The notes: generated from the sequence alone by a model not told the origin. DNA of 64,000 bases from Pseudomonas cavernicola (GCF_003596405.1 NZ_QYUR01000006.1:310001-374000), one strand, 5' to 3'. Counted from the stretch's first letter, positions 1-10,196 are shown. Made by a program: numbers and translations.

Positions 1-608
1 TCCAGCGAGCGCCCCGGATACAGTTCAACCAGCACCGAAGCACTGGGTTTACGCTCATCGCGAACGAACACCGAGCTCTTCGGAATGGCCAGGTGCACGC
101 GAGCTGCCTTGACGTTGTTCAGACTGGAAACGGTGCGCGCCAACTCGCCTTCCAGGCCACGGCGATAACGGGTGGCCTCCATGAATTGGCTGGTGCCAAG
201 GCCTTGTTCCTGGTCAAGGATCTCAAAGCCGACATTGCCGTCGCGCGGCGCTACCCCAGCACTCGCCAGCTTCAGGCGGGCACGGGAGATATCTTCGGCT
301 TTGACCAGCAAAGCCCCGGAGTTAGGTTCGATGGTGTAGGCGATATCAGAAGCGGCCAAGGTTTCGGTCACCTGCTTGGCATCCATCCCTTCGAGGCTGC
401 CATACAACGGCCGATAATCCGGCTGTTGCGACCAGAGCACCACGGCAAAACCGATCGCCACGCTGGCTGCCAGACCGACCAACAGGCCGACCTGTCGCAG
501 CATGGTCATCTCGGACAGGTTTTCCAGAAAGGCCAGCCCGAACAGCGGCTTTTTCGGCTCTCCGGCTTCTGCCTTGACGGGTACGTTACTGATCGCTGCG
601 TCTGCCAT
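1..608 (-). CDS. fliF: Flagellar MS-ring protein FliF (N-terminal part, cut by window edge)
   Basis: Reading the minus strand from the ATG at 608 gives an open frame to the window edge (about 202 residues; the C-terminal two thirds lie outside). It starts MADAAISN and has a hydrophobic segment near residues 40-60 (VGLLVGLAASVAIGF), followed by the YscJ/FliF-type periplasmic start with PLYGSLEGMDAKQV and later QGLGTSQFMEATRYRR. FliF builds the inner-membrane MS ring, the base on which export gate, C ring and rod assemble. It follows fliE, the usual fliEFGHIJ order, so the two are probably cotranscribed from the sigma-54 promoter upstream of fliE. Confidence 0.96.
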   Translation of the reverse strand, partial: MADAAISNVPVKAEAGEPKKPLFGLAFLENLSEMTMLRQVGLLVGLAASVAIGFAVVLWSQQPDYRPLYGSLEGMDAKQVTETLAASDIAYTIEPNSGALLVKAEDISRARLKLASAGVAPRDGNVGFEILDQEQGLGTSQFMEATRYRRGLEGELARTVSSLNNVKAARVHLAIPKSSVFVRDERKPSASVLVELYPGRSL

Positions 609-729
609 CTCTCAATCTCACTCCTTTATTCCGGTCCCAGATCACTCGTACTGCGAAGACAAACCGAGGACAGTACAAGCAGTTCGGCGAGTCGGCGTCG
701 ACAAAGGCACGGGTGATGTGGGGCCAGAA

Positions 730-1059
730 TTAAACCGGCATCTGCATGATGTCTTGGTAAGCCTGAACAATCTTGTTGCGCACCTGGGTCATGGCCTGAA
801 AGGACACGCTGGCTTTCTGCGATGCGATCATCACATCGGACAGATCAACTCCGCTTTTGCCGACCTCGAAGGCTTCAGCCAGTTGGTTAGAAGCCTGCTG
901 AGTCTCATTCACCTTGTTCACAGCCTGACCGAGCAAGTCGGAGAAGCTCGGTGCGCCCGCTTCGGGCGTGCTGACTGGCGGCTTAGTCCGCGCCATAGCC
1001 TCCATCTGCATGGAGCGCATTTCCAACATCAGGCGATTGAATTCAATACCCTGGCTCAT
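730..1059 (-). CDS. fliE: Flagellar hook-basal body protein FliE
   Basis: The 109-residue protein has the usual FliE length. It carries the family C-terminal pattern, with helical [19 protein letters not shown] and the end [28 protein letters not shown] block that contacts rod and MS ring. FliE is the first exported subunit and joins the MS ring to the proximal rod. The gene lies about 120 bp upstream of fliF on the same strand and heads the fliE-fliF transcription unit. A -24/-12 promoter sits about 60 bp upstream of its ATG. Confidence 0.95.
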   Translation of the reverse strand: MSQGIEFNRLMLEMRSMQMEAMARTKPPVSTPEAGAPSFSDLLGQAVNKVNETQQASNQLAEAFEVGKSGVDLSDVMIASQKASVSFQAMTQVRNKIVQAYQDIMQMPV

Positions 1060-1117
1060 AACCTATCTCCAGTGACCGCGGTTTTTTTGACGTTACGCGG
1101 TGCTCTGATTAGGTAAG

Positions 1118-1133
1118 TGCAACAAGGGTGCCA
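1118..1133 (-). promoter_or_regulatory. Sigma-54 promoter of fliEF
   Basis: On the minus strand TGGCACCCTTGTTGCA matches the -24/-12 consensus, with GG and GC exactly 10 nt apart. It lies about 60 nt upstream of the fliE ATG. In Pseudomonas the fliE operon depends on RpoN with FleR, encoded just upstream. Confidence 0.8.
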
Positions 1134-1151
1134 GAAAACCCAGGCAAGAAA

Positions 1152-1172
1152 TGGCCCGCACTAGGCGGGCCA
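1152..1172 (-). terminator. Probable terminator after fleR
   Basis: A perfect 8-bp stem (TGGCCCGC / GCGGGCCA) with a 5-nt loop is followed on the minus strand by ATTTCTT. It sits between the fleR stop and the fliE promoter, where fleSR transcription should end. The T-tract is weak. Confidence 0.5.
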
Positions 1173-1241
1173 AAGAGGGGGTTATAAAAGATGAGTGGGG
1201 TGGAATCTCCGAAGGAGCTTCCACCGCCTGCTAGTCCGATT

Positions 1242-1279
1242 TGGTGGATTACGCCGCTGCGCGGCTAATCCACCCTACC
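1242..1279. repeat. Dispersed palindromic repeat (GTAGGGTGG type), short copy
   Basis: The segment GGTGGATTACGCCGC..GCGGCTAATCCACCC forms an imperfect inverted repeat. It shares its core with the larger copies at 10352-10453 and 17028-17125. It lies downstream of fleR, in the 270-bp gap before fliE. Confidence 0.7.
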
Positions 1280-1328
1280 TACTACCTACTTGACCGAGCA
1301 GAGAGTCTCTACGACCTGTTTTTACAGC

Positions 1329-2741
1329 TCAACTGGCGAACAGATAAGCCTCGACATCCATCCCGGCATCACGCATCTGCGCCAGCTTGTAACGCAGGGT
1401 GCGCGGGCTGATGCCTAAGCGCTCCGCAGCCTCCTTCCGGCGGCCACGCTCGGAGCGCAGGGTATCGATGATCATCTGGAACTCATGCCGGCGCAGGTCG
1501 TCACCTAGCGCATTGGCAGCTTCAAGGTTATTGGCCTCGGGCAGGCGCGACGCGCTCGATGGCACCACAGCCAACACCGGGGGCGCTGAAACAGGTGACG
1601 TCGCCAGACCGATCGGGCCATTCAGGCAGAGATCCTGCGGCTGAATCAAACCACCTTGCTGCAAGATCAGCGCACGTTGAATCGCGTTATCCAGCTCACG
1701 CACGTTACCCGGCCAGGGATAGCCGAGCAGACAACTCTGCGCCTCCAACGATAGGCGCGCGGCGGCGTGATTCATTTTTTTTGCGTGCTTGGCCAACAAA
1801 CGCTCGGCCAGCGGCAGAATATCGGCAGTCCGCTCACGCAGCGGGCGCCAGGCCAGTGGGAAGACCGACAAGCGATAGAAGAGGTCTTCACGGAAGCGCC
1901 CAGCCGCCACTTCACCGGCCAAGTCGCGGTTACTGGTGGCTAGCACACGGATATCCAGCTCGATCGGTTTACGCGCTCCGACCCGCTCCACTTCACGCTC
2001 CTGCAACACCCGCAAGAGCTTGGCTTGCAGACCGAGGGGCATTTCAGAGATTTCATCGAGCAGGATGGTGCCACCCTCAGCCAATTCGAACTTGCCTGGT
2101 TGCGCGGCGATGGCCCCGGTAAAGGCGCCCTTCTCATGGCCGAACAGCGTGGCTTCGAGCATGTTGTCGGGAATCGCTGCACAGTTGATCGCGATAAAGG
2201 GCTTGCTCGCCCGCGGTGACTGCTGATGGATATAGCGCGCGAGCACCTCTTTACCCGTACCGGACTCACCGGTAATCAGCACCGTGGAATCACTCTGGGC
2301 CACGCGCGAGGCCAGCTCCAACAGCTGCCGGCTAGCCGGCTCCAGCGCTACCGGGCCGTCACTTTCCGCCGAACTCAAACGACCAAGGGCGTGGCGCGCC
2401 ACCAGATCGAGCAACGCCTTCGGCTCGAAGGGTTTAACCAGGTAGTCCGCCGCGCCTTGACGCATGGCCTCGACTGCCCTCTCGACCGCGCCATAGGCCG
2501 TCATCAGCAGTACCGGCAATTTCGGGTAGCGGCTACGGATCAGCGCCAGCAACTGATGGCCGTCCATGCCCGGCATATTGACGTCGCTGATCACCAGGCT
2601 AAACGTCTCGCCGTTCAGTGCCTCGAGCGCAGCTTCAGCACAATCCACCGCCCGGTAGTCATGCCCGCCGATCTGCAGGGTATCGGCCAGAGCCTCGCGT
2701 AGCGCACGGTCGTCTTCGACCAATAGAACTTTGGCAGCCAT
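1329..2741 (-). CDS. fleR: Sigma-54-dependent response regulator FleR
   Basis: NtrC-type regulator of about 470 residues. It has an N-terminal receiver (acidic pair ED-D near residues 9-11, phosphoacceptor Asp in LVISDVNMPGMDG near residue 53, LVKPF switch Lys), an AAA+ domain with Walker A GESGTGKE and the sigma-54 contact loop GAFTGA, and a Fis-type C-terminal helix-turn-helix (RRKEAAERLGISPRTLRYKL). The ATG at 2741 is preferred over a GTG six bases upstream because AGGAG lies 9 nt before it; that Shine-Dalgarno overlaps the fleS stop, so the pair is translationally coupled. With FleS it activates class III basal body and hook genes. Confidence 0.95.
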   Translation of the reverse strand: MAAKVLLVEDDRALREALADTLQIGGHDYRAVDCAEAALEALNGETFSLVISDVNMPGMDGHQLLALIRSRYPKLPVLLMTAYGAVERAVEAMRQGAADYLVKPFEPKALLDLVARHALGRLSSAESDGPVALEPASRQLLELASRVAQSDSTVLITGESGTGKEVLARYIHQQSPRASKPFIAINCAAIPDNMLEATLFGHEKGAFTGAIAAQPGKFELAEGGTILLDEISEMPLGLQAKLLRVLQEREVERVGARKPIELDIRVLATSNRDLAGEVAAGRFREDLFYRLSVFPLAWRPLRERTADILPLAERLLAKHAKKMNHAAARLSLEAQSCLLGYPWPGNVRELDNAIQRALILQQGGLIQPQDLCLNGPIGLATSPVSAPPVLAVVPSSASRLPEANNLEAANALGDDLRRHEFQMIIDTLRSERGRRKEAAERLGISPRTLRYKLAQMRDAGMDVEAYLFAS

Positions 2742-2747
2742 GGACAC

Positions 2748-3962
2748 TTACTCCTGAATAACCGTTGGCGCCGCAGAGATCAGCGGCAACACTAAAATGG
2801 CGCACGTGCCACGCCCCGCACGCGAGCGCAGCTGCAACTCGCCTTGATGCGCACGCGCCACCGCCTTGACCACTGCCAGGCCGAGGCCGGTACCGGTGGT
2901 TTTGGTGGTAAAGAAGGGTTCGCCCAAACGCGCCATAGTCGCGGCATCGATGCCTGGGCCGTTATCGCTGATGCACAGTCGTAGGGTCGTGCCGCGCGCA
3001 TACAGATGAATCTTCAACTGCGCCTCGCGGCCGGCTGCCTGGATAGCGTTCTCGACCAGGTTAAGTACGGTGCCCACCAAGGTATCGCGGTTGCACAGCA
3101 GCTCGCCGGCGTGGCTATCGCACTGCCATCGCACCGCCATGTCCCTGACATGCGGTTCTGCGGCAGAGCGCAGCGCGTCAAATAACGCCTTTGGCGCCAG
3201 ACGATCAGGCAGCGGCAGATCGCCACGGGCAAACACCAGCATGTCACGCACTTGGTGCTCCAGCTCATGCAGGCGCTCTTTCAGGCGCCCGGCAAAGCGC
3301 TGCTGCTGTTCGACAGGCAGCACTTGCTCGGCCAAGTGGCTGGCATAGAGCAAAGCGGCGGAAAGCGGTGTACGGATCTGGTGCGCCAGGGAGGCGACCA
3401 TGCGTCCAAGAGCGGACAAGCGCTCATGGCGGGAGAGCTGATCCTGCAAGCGCCGGGTTTCTGTCAGATCGGTAAGCAGCACCAGTTGCCCTGGCTCGGC
3501 AGACAGCGAGCGAGTGGCAATCGACAGACGCCGGCCATCTTTAAGAGAGATTTCGTGACCATCATCTTCACGCGGCGCGAAATTACGGGCGATGACTTGG
3601 CGCCAGAGCATGCCGACCAGCGGCTGACCGAGCAGATTGCGCGCCACCGGATTGGCTTCCCGCACCACGCCCTGGCCATCGATCACGATCACACCGCCAG
3701 GCAGCAGGTCGAGCAGGCTTTGCAGACGGTGGGCCAGACGCTCCTTTTCCGCCAACTCCTGCATCCGCTGCGCGCTGACCAGAGCCAGTTGGCCTTTCAG
3801 CTCAGTAACCCGCGCCTCCAACAAGTTGTAGGAATCACTGAGCTGAGTCGACATCTGATTGAACAGGGCGAACGCCTGCTCAAGACCGGCACGACTGGCC
3901 TGCTCCAGGGGAGCGGCAGTGTCCGGTTCAGCGGTGTGGGATTGGAGTGCGGTTGGGTTCAT
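2748..3962 (-). CDS. fleS: Sensor histidine kinase FleS
   Basis: Soluble kinase of 404 residues without an obvious membrane segment. It has an N-terminal coiled-coil stretch, a PAS-like domain (LLDLLPGGVIVIDGQGVVRE), a HisKA dimerisation helix with the phospho-His in SLAHQIRTPLSAALL, and a HATPase domain with N box (NLVENAIQAAG), DNGPGI and TGLGLAVVK. It phosphorylates FleR, encoded immediately downstream with the stop codon inside the fleR ribosome site. A -24/-12 promoter lies upstream, as expected for FleQ-activated fleSR. Confidence 0.95.
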   Translation of the reverse strand: MNPTALQSHTAEPDTAAPLEQASRAGLEQAFALFNQMSTQLSDSYNLLEARVTELKGQLALVSAQRMQELAEKERLAHRLQSLLDLLPGGVIVIDGQGVVREANPVARNLLGQPLVGMLWRQVIARNFAPREDDGHEISLKDGRRLSIATRSLSAEPGQLVLLTDLTETRRLQDQLSRHERLSALGRMVASLAHQIRTPLSAALLYASHLAEQVLPVEQQQRFAGRLKERLHELEHQVRDMLVFARGDLPLPDRLAPKALFDALRSAAEPHVRDMAVRWQCDSHAGELLCNRDTLVGTVLNLVENAIQAAGREAQLKIHLYARGTTLRLCISDNGPGIDAATMARLGEPFFTTKTTGTGLGLAVVKAVARAHQGELQLRSRAGRGTCAILVLPLISAAPTVIQE

Positions 3963-4014
3963 GGTCCTCTCTCGCGCGGCGAGCCGTCATAAGACGGTCA
4001 GTCGAGAGAGGACT

Positions 4015-4030
4015 AGCAATACCCGTGCCT
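4015..4030 (-). promoter_or_regulatory. Sigma-54 promoter of fleSR
   Basis: Minus-strand AGGCACGGGTATTGCT keeps GG-N10-GC spacing and the TTGCT -12 element; the first base departs from TGGCAC. It sits about 55 nt upstream of the fleS start, in the fleQ-fleS gap. fleSR is a known FleQ/RpoN target in Pseudomonas. Confidence 0.75.
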
Positions 4031-4082
4031 AAAAAATTAGGCTTATTTTTCAACTAGATAAGAAAACTCGCCGTAGGGCGTG

Positions 4083-5558
4083 TCAATCCTCCGGCTGATC
4101 CTCGTCATCACGGCGGCTCATGCCGTACTTGCGCATTTTCTCAACCAGGGTAGTCCGGCGAATGCGTAGGCGTTCGGCCGCACGCGCCACCACCCCACTG
4201 GCATCATCCAGCGCCTGCTGGATCAGGCCTTGCTCGAGATTGCCCAAGTAATCTTTGAGGTCCAAGCCTTCCGGCGGCAGCATCGCTGACGAATCCAGCA
4301 CCGGCATGCCTCCATTAAATCCAACTCGCTCTTCCAGTTCATCACGCAGACTGGTTGCTTGTTGATCATGCTCGTCGTCGACCTGGCGGAACTTCTTCGG
4401 CAACTCCAACACGCCGATCACGCCGTAGGGATGCATGATCGCCATGCGTTCGACCAGGTTGGCCAGTTCGCGCACATTGCCTGCCCAGTCATGCCGACAG
4501 AGCGACATGATCGCTGCGGAGTTGAAGCGAATCGAACCGCGCTTCTCGAACTCCATTCGCGAGATCAGTTCGTTCATCAACAGCGGAATGTCCTCCACGC
4601 GCTCACGCAGCGGAGCCATCTCGATCGGGAACACATTCAGGCGGTAGTAGAGATCTTCGCGGAAGGTTCCTTGCTCGATCATCTGTTCCAGATTCTTATG
4701 CGTCGCCGCGATGATGCGCACGTCCGCGCTCTGCGTCTTGTTGCTACCCACCCGCTCGAAGGTTCGCTCCTGCAACACCCGCAGCAGCTTGACCTGCATG
4801 GGTAACGGCATGTCGCCGATCTCGTCGAGAAACAGCGTACCGCCATTGGCCAACTCGAAACGCCCAGCCCGGCTGGTGATGGCGCCGGTAAAGGCACCCT
4901 TCTCATGGCCAAACAGCTCGCTTTCCAGCAACTCCGCCGGAATGGCACCGCAGTTGACCGGAACGAAGGGCGCTTCTCGGCGTTTGGAGTGGTAATGCAG
5001 GTTACGTGCGACTACTTCTTTACCGGTGCCCGACTCGCCGAGGATCAAGACACTGGCCTCGGTATCGGCGACCTGCTGCATCATCTGCCGCACCTGCTGA
5101 ATCGCACGGCTAGTGCCGACCAGGCTGCGGAACAAATTGGGTTCACGCTGCCGGCCACGATCACGGGCCTGGTCATACATCTCACGATAGACCTGGGCAC
5201 GATGCAGGGAGTCGAGCAGCTTGGTATAGCTCGGCGGCATTTCCAGGCTGGTCAGCACGCGGCGACGCAGATCCTCCGACCAATCGGCCGGCACCGGCTC
5301 GCCGATCAGCATTAGCGGCACCAATTCGTCCCAGGTCGCCAACTGCTTGAGCAGTTCAAGCACCCCGCCCTTCGACTCAACCTCGCCAAGCAGCACGCTC
5401 AACACATCGCGGCTGCTGGCCAACTGGCTCACAGTCTCGCGCCAGTCGCGGCTGCTACAGACGAGATGCTCTTCCCCAAGAAAACTCAGAATGACCGCCA
5501 AATCCCGACGGCGTTCACTGTTGTCGTCAATCAGCAAAATTTTGGTTTCACGCCACAT
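4083..5558 (-). CDS. fleQ: Flagellar master regulator FleQ
   Basis: Sigma-54 activator of 491 residues from the ATG at 5558 ([13 protein letters not shown]). An in-frame start 48 bp upstream would add 16 residues that are not part of the family N-terminus. The receiver-like domain lacks the phosphoacceptor Asp ([10 protein letters not shown] at that position), as in other FleQ proteins. The AAA+ core has Walker A GESGTGKE and the GAFTGA loop, and the Fis-type HTH is at the end ([17 protein letters not shown]). FleQ is the c-di-GMP-responsive top regulator of the flagellar cascade and, in studied Pseudomonas, also controls exopolysaccharide genes. It has its own 5' region and probably a sigma-70 promoter. 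Confidence 0.97.
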   Translation of the reverse strand: MWRETKILLIDDNSERRRDLAVILSFLGEEHLVCSSRDWRETVSQLASSRDVLSVLLGEVESKGGVLELLKQLATWDELVPLMLIGEPVPADWSEDLRRRVLTSLEMPPSYTKLLDSLHRAQVYREMYDQARDRGRQREPNLFRSLVGTSRAIQQVRQMMQQVADTEASVLILGESGTGKEVVARNLHYHSKRREAPFVPVNCGAIPAELLESELFGHEKGAFTGAITSRAGRFELANGGTLFLDEIGDMPLPMQVKLLRVLQERTFERVGSNKTQSADVRIIAATHKNLEQMIEQGTFREDLYYRLNVFPIEMAPLRERVEDIPLLMNELISRMEFEKRGSIRFNSAAIMSLCRHDWAGNVRELANLVERMAIMHPYGVIGVLELPKKFRQVDDEHDQQATSLRDELEERVGFNGGMPVLDSSAMLPPEGLDLKDYLGNLEQGLIQQALDDASGVVARAAERLRIRRTTLVEKMRKYGMSRRDDEDQPED

Positions 5559-5826
5559 CTTATTTTTTCTAACTCGTGGGCTGGAGGAGGACCGCGTCGC
5601 CGTCAAAATTTACGGAAAGCACCGGCAAGTGGCCAGTAGTAAAGTCAAAAGCGTGACAAGAGTCAATTTTATGGCGTGATTTTTTTGCTTTCCCCACGAT
5701 GAAGTCTAAGCGGCTGTTTGGAAAGCGAGGAAATGCGCCGTAATAAACAGGCAAACTGGCAGAGAACATCCAGAAACGCAGGCAATACTTAATGGCCAAG
5801 CACAGGAAATAACGCCGAAAATCAGC

Positions 5827-6123
5827 TCAACCGAAGAGCTGGTAAACCTTGGCACCCTGCTGGGATTGGTTCAGCTGGATCAGCTCGCCAGCCAAACGCT
5901 GTTGCTCGACCTGGCAGACGGTCACCAGCTCACGGTAGAGATCTAGCAGCTCTTGCATGCGCGCTCGCAGTACTTCTTCGTCACGCACGGCTTCAACCAT
6001 GGCTTCATCGACGGCTTGACGGCACTGCAAATCCAGCTCGCCGATAGCGGACCAATCTTGCTTGGCCAGGGCATCGCGCAAGGCACTGCCAGTTGCCTCA
6101 AGGAGCTGTACGGATGAACTCAT
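5827..6123 (-). CDS. fliT: Flagellar export chaperone FliT-like protein
   Basis: Small helical protein of 98 residues from the ATG at 6123 (MSSSVQLLEATGSAL), which has a strong AAGGAG 7 nt upstream. It is the last gene of flaG-fliD-fliS-fliS'-fliT. The size, all-helical composition (ARMQELLDLYRELVTVCQVEQQRLAGEL) and position fit FliT/FleP-type chaperones, which bind the filament cap protein FliD. Assignment rests mainly on synteny because sequence conservation in the family is low. Confidence 0.7.
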   Translation of the reverse strand: MSSSVQLLEATGSALRDALAKQDWSAIGELDLQCRQAVDEAMVEAVRDEEVLRARMQELLDLYRELVTVCQVEQQRLAGELIQLNQSQQGAKVYQLFG

Positions 6124-6149
6124 GAATTTCTCCTTGGGGCTTGCAGTCA

Positions 6150-6530
6150 TCAAGGTGCAATCGCGTCCCAGCCAGATTTGATATTGCGTAGCAGCCCTGC
6201 GACTTCGTCCAGCATGGCTGGATCATTCTTCACATTGGCCTCGAGCAGACGCACCGACATGTACGCGTACAGGCGATCCAGATTCATCGCCAGCTCACCG
6301 CCGGCCTCCAGATTCAGCCCATCACGCAATCCGCCGACAATACCCACGGCCTTACCGATCAACTCGCCCTTCAGCGCAACCTGGCCACGTTCCAACGCAC
6401 CGCGAGCCTGGGCCATACGGGTCAGGCCGCCCTCCATCAGCATCTGAATCAATCGATGCGGGCTGGCGTCTACCGCTTGGGCCTGGGTGTTAACGGTCTG
6501 GTACTGCCGCAGGGCTGCCATCGCGTTCAT
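6150..6530 (-). CDS. fliS: Flagellar export chaperone FliS (second copy)
   Basis: 126-residue FliS protein with the family opening (YQTVNTQAQAVDASPHRLIQMLMEG) and the pattern LYAYMSVRLLEANVKND followed by LLRNIKSGWDAI. FliS caps flagellin C-termini in the cytoplasm and prevents premature polymerisation. It lies between the other fliS and fliT, and is clearly paralogous to that copy, with LYDYM/LYAYM and LL..IK..WD..G/A motifs in common. Confidence 0.93.
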   Translation of the reverse strand: MNAMAALRQYQTVNTQAQAVDASPHRLIQMLMEGGLTRMAQARGALERGQVALKGELIGKAVGIVGGLRDGLNLEAGGELAMNLDRLYAYMSVRLLEANVKNDPAMLDEVAGLLRNIKSGWDAIAP

Positions 6531-6589
6531 CTTGTTTCGCCTTGATTACTGACTGGATATCTTCTGTATCGGTCAGCCAAGGCAAAGCT

Positions 6590-6985
6590 TTAACGCGATT
6601 TCGCTTCTATCTCGAGCGTTTCCGGGCCGATCTCATCCCACGCCTGCTTGATTTCGCTCAGCAGCGCTTCGACTTCATCCAGGCGGCGCGGCGTGCTATC
6701 CAGGGCCACGCCAGCCAGGCGGCGGGTCATATAGTCATAGAGGGCATCGAGGTTCTCGGCGATCTCGCCACCAAGCTCCTTATCCAGCCCTGCTTGCAGC
6801 GCACCGATAATCGACAGGGTGTTGCCCACTGCATGGCCACGAACATCAGCCTTACCCTCGGCCTGCGCCAGGCGAGCCAGTGACAAGCGCTCGAGCGCGC
6901 CTCCCAGCAGCATCTGCGCCACCTGATAAGGCGATACAGCCTGAGTAGTTTTGATTTGCTTATAGGTATCGATTGGGCTGTTCAT
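6590..6985 (-). CDS. fliS: Flagellar export chaperone FliS (first copy)
   Basis: 131-residue FliS with [37 protein letters not shown] and [12 protein letters not shown]. It starts 2 bp after the fliD stop, so it is translationally coupled to the cap gene. Two tandem fliS genes occur in many Pseudomonas; which one handles FliC cannot be told from the sequence. Confidence 0.93.
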   Translation of the reverse strand: MNSPIDTYKQIKTTQAVSPYQVAQMLLGGALERLSLARLAQAEGKADVRGHAVGNTLSIIGALQAGLDKELGGEIAENLDALYDYMTRRLAGVALDSTPRRLDEVEALLSEIKQAWDEIGPETLEIEAKSR

Positions 6986-6987
6986 GC

Positions 6988-8403
6988 TTAGTTTTTAACC
7001 AGACCAGGAAGGCTCGCCAGGGATTGTGCCAAGCGGTTGCTGGTCTGACTGAGCTGACCGACCAAGCTGTCCATGGCGTTGAATTGCGCCAGCAGGCGAG
7101 TCTGCAATTTCTCAACGCGCAGGTTGAGGGCGACACGCTGGGTGTCCACCGACTTGATAGTGGTCTGTAAACCGTCCAGGCGCTGTTGCAACACACCACC
7201 GGTCTGGGTGTAGGGCTCGAGCTTGCTGTCGAGGCGCTTCATCAGCCCTTGATCACCGGTAAAAAATGCGGCTACGGACTCGAAGTTTGCGCTCAAGGCC
7301 TTGTCCAACTTGCTGTCATCGACCTTCAGGGTGCCGTCTTTCTGGGTGGTGACACCTAGGTCTGCCAGGATGCGGACCCCCTCATCTCCCGAGGTCTTGA
7401 CCAGCTCATTGCGGACCGTGGTCAGCAATGCACGCACACTGGCGTCACCGACCAAGGCGCCTGTGACCGGCGCCTTACCTTCGCCTACCGGGGTCACTCC
7501 AGTCAGCGAACTGGTAACGCTTATAAGTTTGTTGTAGGAATCGACAAACTTTTTGATATTGCTCTTAACACCGCTTTTGTCTTGATCGACGGTCAAGGTG
7601 ATGGGCTTATCGACCTCGGTCTTGGCAAGCAGGTTGAACGTCACCCCCTCGATAGAACCCACGACACTGTTGGTTTTGCTCTCAAGCGGCAAACCGTCGA
7701 TGCTGAACTTGGCATTTTCTGCCATGGAGATATAGATAGCGCCAGAGGCTGGCAGAGTACCTTTGGCCGGTACATCCAAGACGGCGAGATCGGAACCCAC
7801 GGTAGCCTTCATCGTCAGATCATTGCCCTCGCCGGTTTTGCTCGAAGAAAGCGCCAGGCGCGAAGTCGGAGGAGTGGTGGAGGCGTCGGTAATGATATTG
7901 GCACTGACACCATCGCTCTTAAGCTGGGTATTAATGGCGTCGCGAATATCTTTTAGGGAAGCATTCAGCGGAACGTCGATAGGCTTTAAAGCTGTCGCGC
8001 CCAGACTGACAGTCAGGGTACCGCCGCTGGCGAACGAATAATCCGAGCCGCCACTGACAGCTGCGGTCGCCACTTTGCTGGAACTGGCAAGACGCTCGAC
8101 GGCAATTTTGTAGCTTCCCGACAACGCAGCCTTGCTAGCCGAGGCACTCACCAGCTTGCTATCGGATGAGACAGCCGTTCGATTCTCAAATAACTCTGGC
8201 TTGTTCAAATCCTTGAGGATCGCCTGCAAGTCAGCAATGACGCCCTTAAGCTGACCAACCCCGGTGAAGCTAGCAGTCGTGGCCGCTTCCAGACGCTTAA
8301 GCTGCGCTTCCTTGGGGGCTTTCTCCACAGCCACCAAGCTGGCAACGATGGATTTGATATCCAGGCCAGAGTTGTAGCCACTGATCGTCGTATTGGATGC
8401 CAT
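6988..8403 (-). CDS. fliD: Filament cap protein FliD
   Basis: 471 residues. The N-terminus ([21 protein letters not shown]) and the C-terminal coiled coil ([43 protein letters not shown]) are those of HAP2/FliD, flanking a variable centre. FliD pentamers or hexamers sit on the filament tip and fold incoming flagellin. In some Pseudomonas the exposed domain also binds mucin. The gene lies between flaG and fliS. Confidence 0.95.
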   Translation of the reverse strand: MASNTTISGYNSGLDIKSIVASLVAVEKAPKEAQLKRLEAATTASFTGVGQLKGVIADLQAILKDLNKPELFENRTAVSSDSKLVSASASKAALSGSYKIAVERLASSSKVATAAVSGGSDYSFASGGTLTVSLGATALKPIDVPLNASLKDIRDAINTQLKSDGVSANIITDASTTPPTSRLALSSSKTGEGNDLTMKATVGSDLAVLDVPAKGTLPASGAIYISMAENAKFSIDGLPLESKTNSVVGSIEGVTFNLLAKTEVDKPITLTVDQDKSGVKSNIKKFVDSYNKLISVTSSLTGVTPVGEGKAPVTGALVGDASVRALLTTVRNELVKTSGDEGVRILADLGVTTQKDGTLKVDDSKLDKALSANFESVAAFFTGDQGLMKRLDSKLEPYTQTGGVLQQRLDGLQTTIKSVDTQRVALNLRVEKLQTRLLAQFNAMDSLVGQLSQTSNRLAQSLASLPGLVKN

Positions 8404-8478
8404 CTGCCTTACCTCGTCAGTTCATTGACGTTTCAACCTTTGGTCGTGCCATACAGTCAAAAGGCGTGCCGCTTTTAC

Positions 8479-8838
8479 TCAGGCCTCGGCTTTAAAGAGC
8501 AAACTTCTGGCTTCGGCCAGGCTTTCAGCCAGCTTGAGTGCTTCCTCCGAGGGAATCTGGCGGATCACTTCACCGGACACCGAGTCGGTCACCTTGACCA
8601 CCACGCGCCCGCTCGAGTCATCCAGATTGAAACTGAGATTGCGGCTGATGCTTTGCGCATACGCCGCGATAGTCGAAACAGCCTGCTGCACCGCGCTTTG
8701 GTCAACCTGCGCAGTAAGCGGAGCCTCTAAAGCTGCCTGCTTGCGGGTATCGGCCGCCTGAGAAAAATCGCTAGCAAACAGGCGAACAACCGGATTGGCA
8801 GACAGCCCATTCAATTTAGCAACGTCCATCCTTTCCAC
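8479..8838 (-). CDS. flaG: Flagellar protein FlaG
   Basis: 119 residues. The C-terminal half (RNLSFNLDDSSGRVVVKVTDSVSGEVIRQIPSEEAL) is the FlaG domain. FlaG lies between fliC and fliD as in other polar-flagellated gammaproteobacteria; it influences filament length, but its mechanism is poorly defined. No separate promoter was seen in the short gap after the fliC terminator. Confidence 0.92.
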   Translation of the reverse strand: MERMDVAKLNGLSANPVVRLFASDFSQAADTRKQAALEAPLTAQVDQSAVQQAVSTIAAYAQSISRNLSFNLDDSSGRVVVKVTDSVSGEVIRQIPSEEALKLAESLAEARSLLFKAEA

Positions 8839-8852
8839 CTCTCAATGGCAAG

Positions 8853-8882
8853 ACGGGGAGAAGCGCAAGCGCTTCCCCCCGT
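8853..8882 (-). terminator. Terminator of fliC
   Basis: GC-rich hairpin, minus strand ACGGGGGGAAGCG..CGCTTCTCCCCGT, located directly after the fliC stop. The T-tract is short, so some readthrough into flaG-fliD is possible. Confidence 0.65.
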
Positions 8883-8907
8883 TGTCACACATCAACCCAG
8901 GTTGCGC

Positions 8908-10104
8908 TTAGCGCAGCAGGCTCAATACCGCCTGCGGCAGTTGGTTAGCCTGAGCCAGGATGGCGGTGCCCGCCTGTTGCAGCACCTGGTTCTTGGTCAT
9001 GTTCGCGGTTTCGGCCGCGAAGTCGGTGTCCTGGATTCGGCCGCGGGCGGCGGAAACGTTTTCACCGATGTTCTGCAGGTTGACGATGGTGTTGTCGAAG
9101 CGGTTCTGCACGGCACCGAGTTCGGCGCGCTGGGAGTCGATTGCCCTAATCGCGTCGTCAATGGCGATTACAGCCTTCTGGGCACCCTCTGCAGTAGTAA
9201 GATCAACATTGCTGACCTTCAACTTACTGACATCGGCAACAGCGCTATTCACATCCACAGTCCCCTGAGTAACACCTGCGGGAACCTTGCCGGCAGTAGC
9301 ACTGTTGGCGACGGTCAGAGCGGTGAGAGCACCTGTACCATCCGCCTTTGCGGCCAGCTTGGAGACAACGTTCAAGCTGTTGTCACTCTGAACGAAGGCA
9401 CCGATACCGGAGTTGGTGTCGTTGATTGCTGCCGCAATCTTCTGGCTAACCGCTTTCTGGTCGTCACCAACACTCAAGGAAGCAGTTGCAGTGAACGCCT
9501 TACCGTCCACAGTGAAGCCAATATCGACCTCACCAGCAGTGGTTACGGTGGTAGCAACAGTCGGCGCAGTAACTGTGGAAACGTAGTGCTGGGACTCCAG
9601 CGACTTCGAGCTCATTTCCTTGATACCGACGCTGATGATCTCGTTAGCAGCAGAACCAACCTGGAAGCTGGCCACACCGAAAGTACCGTCCAGCAGCTGA
9701 CGACCACCGAAAGTGGTGGTGTTGCTGATACGGTCCAGTTCCTTCTTGAGCTGGGTCACCTCGGAGTTCAGAGCTGTGCGCTCGGAGCCGCTGTTGGAGC
9801 CGTTGGCCGACTGCAGGGACAGATCACGCATGCGCTGCAGGATATTGGTGGACTGCTGCAGGGCGCCTTCGGCGGTCTGCGCCAGGGAGATACCGTCGTT
9901 GGCGTTCTTCACCGCAACACTCAAGCCGTTGACCTGGCTGGTCAGGCGGTTGGCGATCTGCAGGCCGGCGGCATCGTCCTTGGCGCTGTTGATGCGGCTA
10001 CCGGTGGACAGGCGCTGCATCGAGTTGTTCAGCGAGTTGGACGAGTTGTTCAGGTTGCGCTGGGTATTGATCGACGCAATGTTGGTATTGACGGTCAAGG
10101 CCAT
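8908..10104 (-). CDS. fliC: Flagellin FliC
   Basis: 398-residue flagellin with the conserved D0/D1 N-terminus ([39 protein letters not shown]) and C-terminus ([37 protein letters not shown]). The central region (about residues 170-300) is low in complexity and variable, the surface-exposed D2 region. It is expressed from a near-perfect sigma-28 promoter and followed by its own hairpin terminator. It is the only flagellin gene in the window. Confidence 0.97.
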   Translation of the reverse strand: MALTVNTNIASINTQRNLNNSSNSLNNSMQRLSTGSRINSAKDDAAGLQIANRLTSQVNGLSVAVKNANDGISLAQTAEGALQQSTNILQRMRDLSLQSANGSNSGSERTALNSEVTQLKKELDRISNTTTFGGRQLLDGTFGVASFQVGSAANEIISVGIKEMSSKSLESQHYVSTVTAPTVATTVTTAGEVDIGFTVDGKAFTATASLSVGDDQKAVSQKIAAAINDTNSGIGAFVQSDNSLNVVSKLAAKADGTGALTALTVANSATAGKVPAGVTQGTVDVNSAVADVSKLKVSNVDLTTAEGAQKAVIAIDDAIRAIDSQRAELGAVQNRFDNTIVNLQNIGENVSAARGRIQDTDFAAETANMTKNQVLQQAGTAILAQANQLPQAVLSLLR

Positions 10105-10196
10105 GATGTTGTCCTCCGAGGACTAGCGTATTTGCCTGAGCTTGCGAGCTTGGGCGGGCTTAGCCCAGGCACCCATAAAGTTCGCATTCGTACTTT

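Noticed and set aside
4020-4045. GCCTAATTTTTTAGGC as a fleQ terminator
   Set aside because: The stem is short, lies across the fleSR promoter, and is upstream of fleQ's stop only on the other side; it is more likely part of the promoter region.
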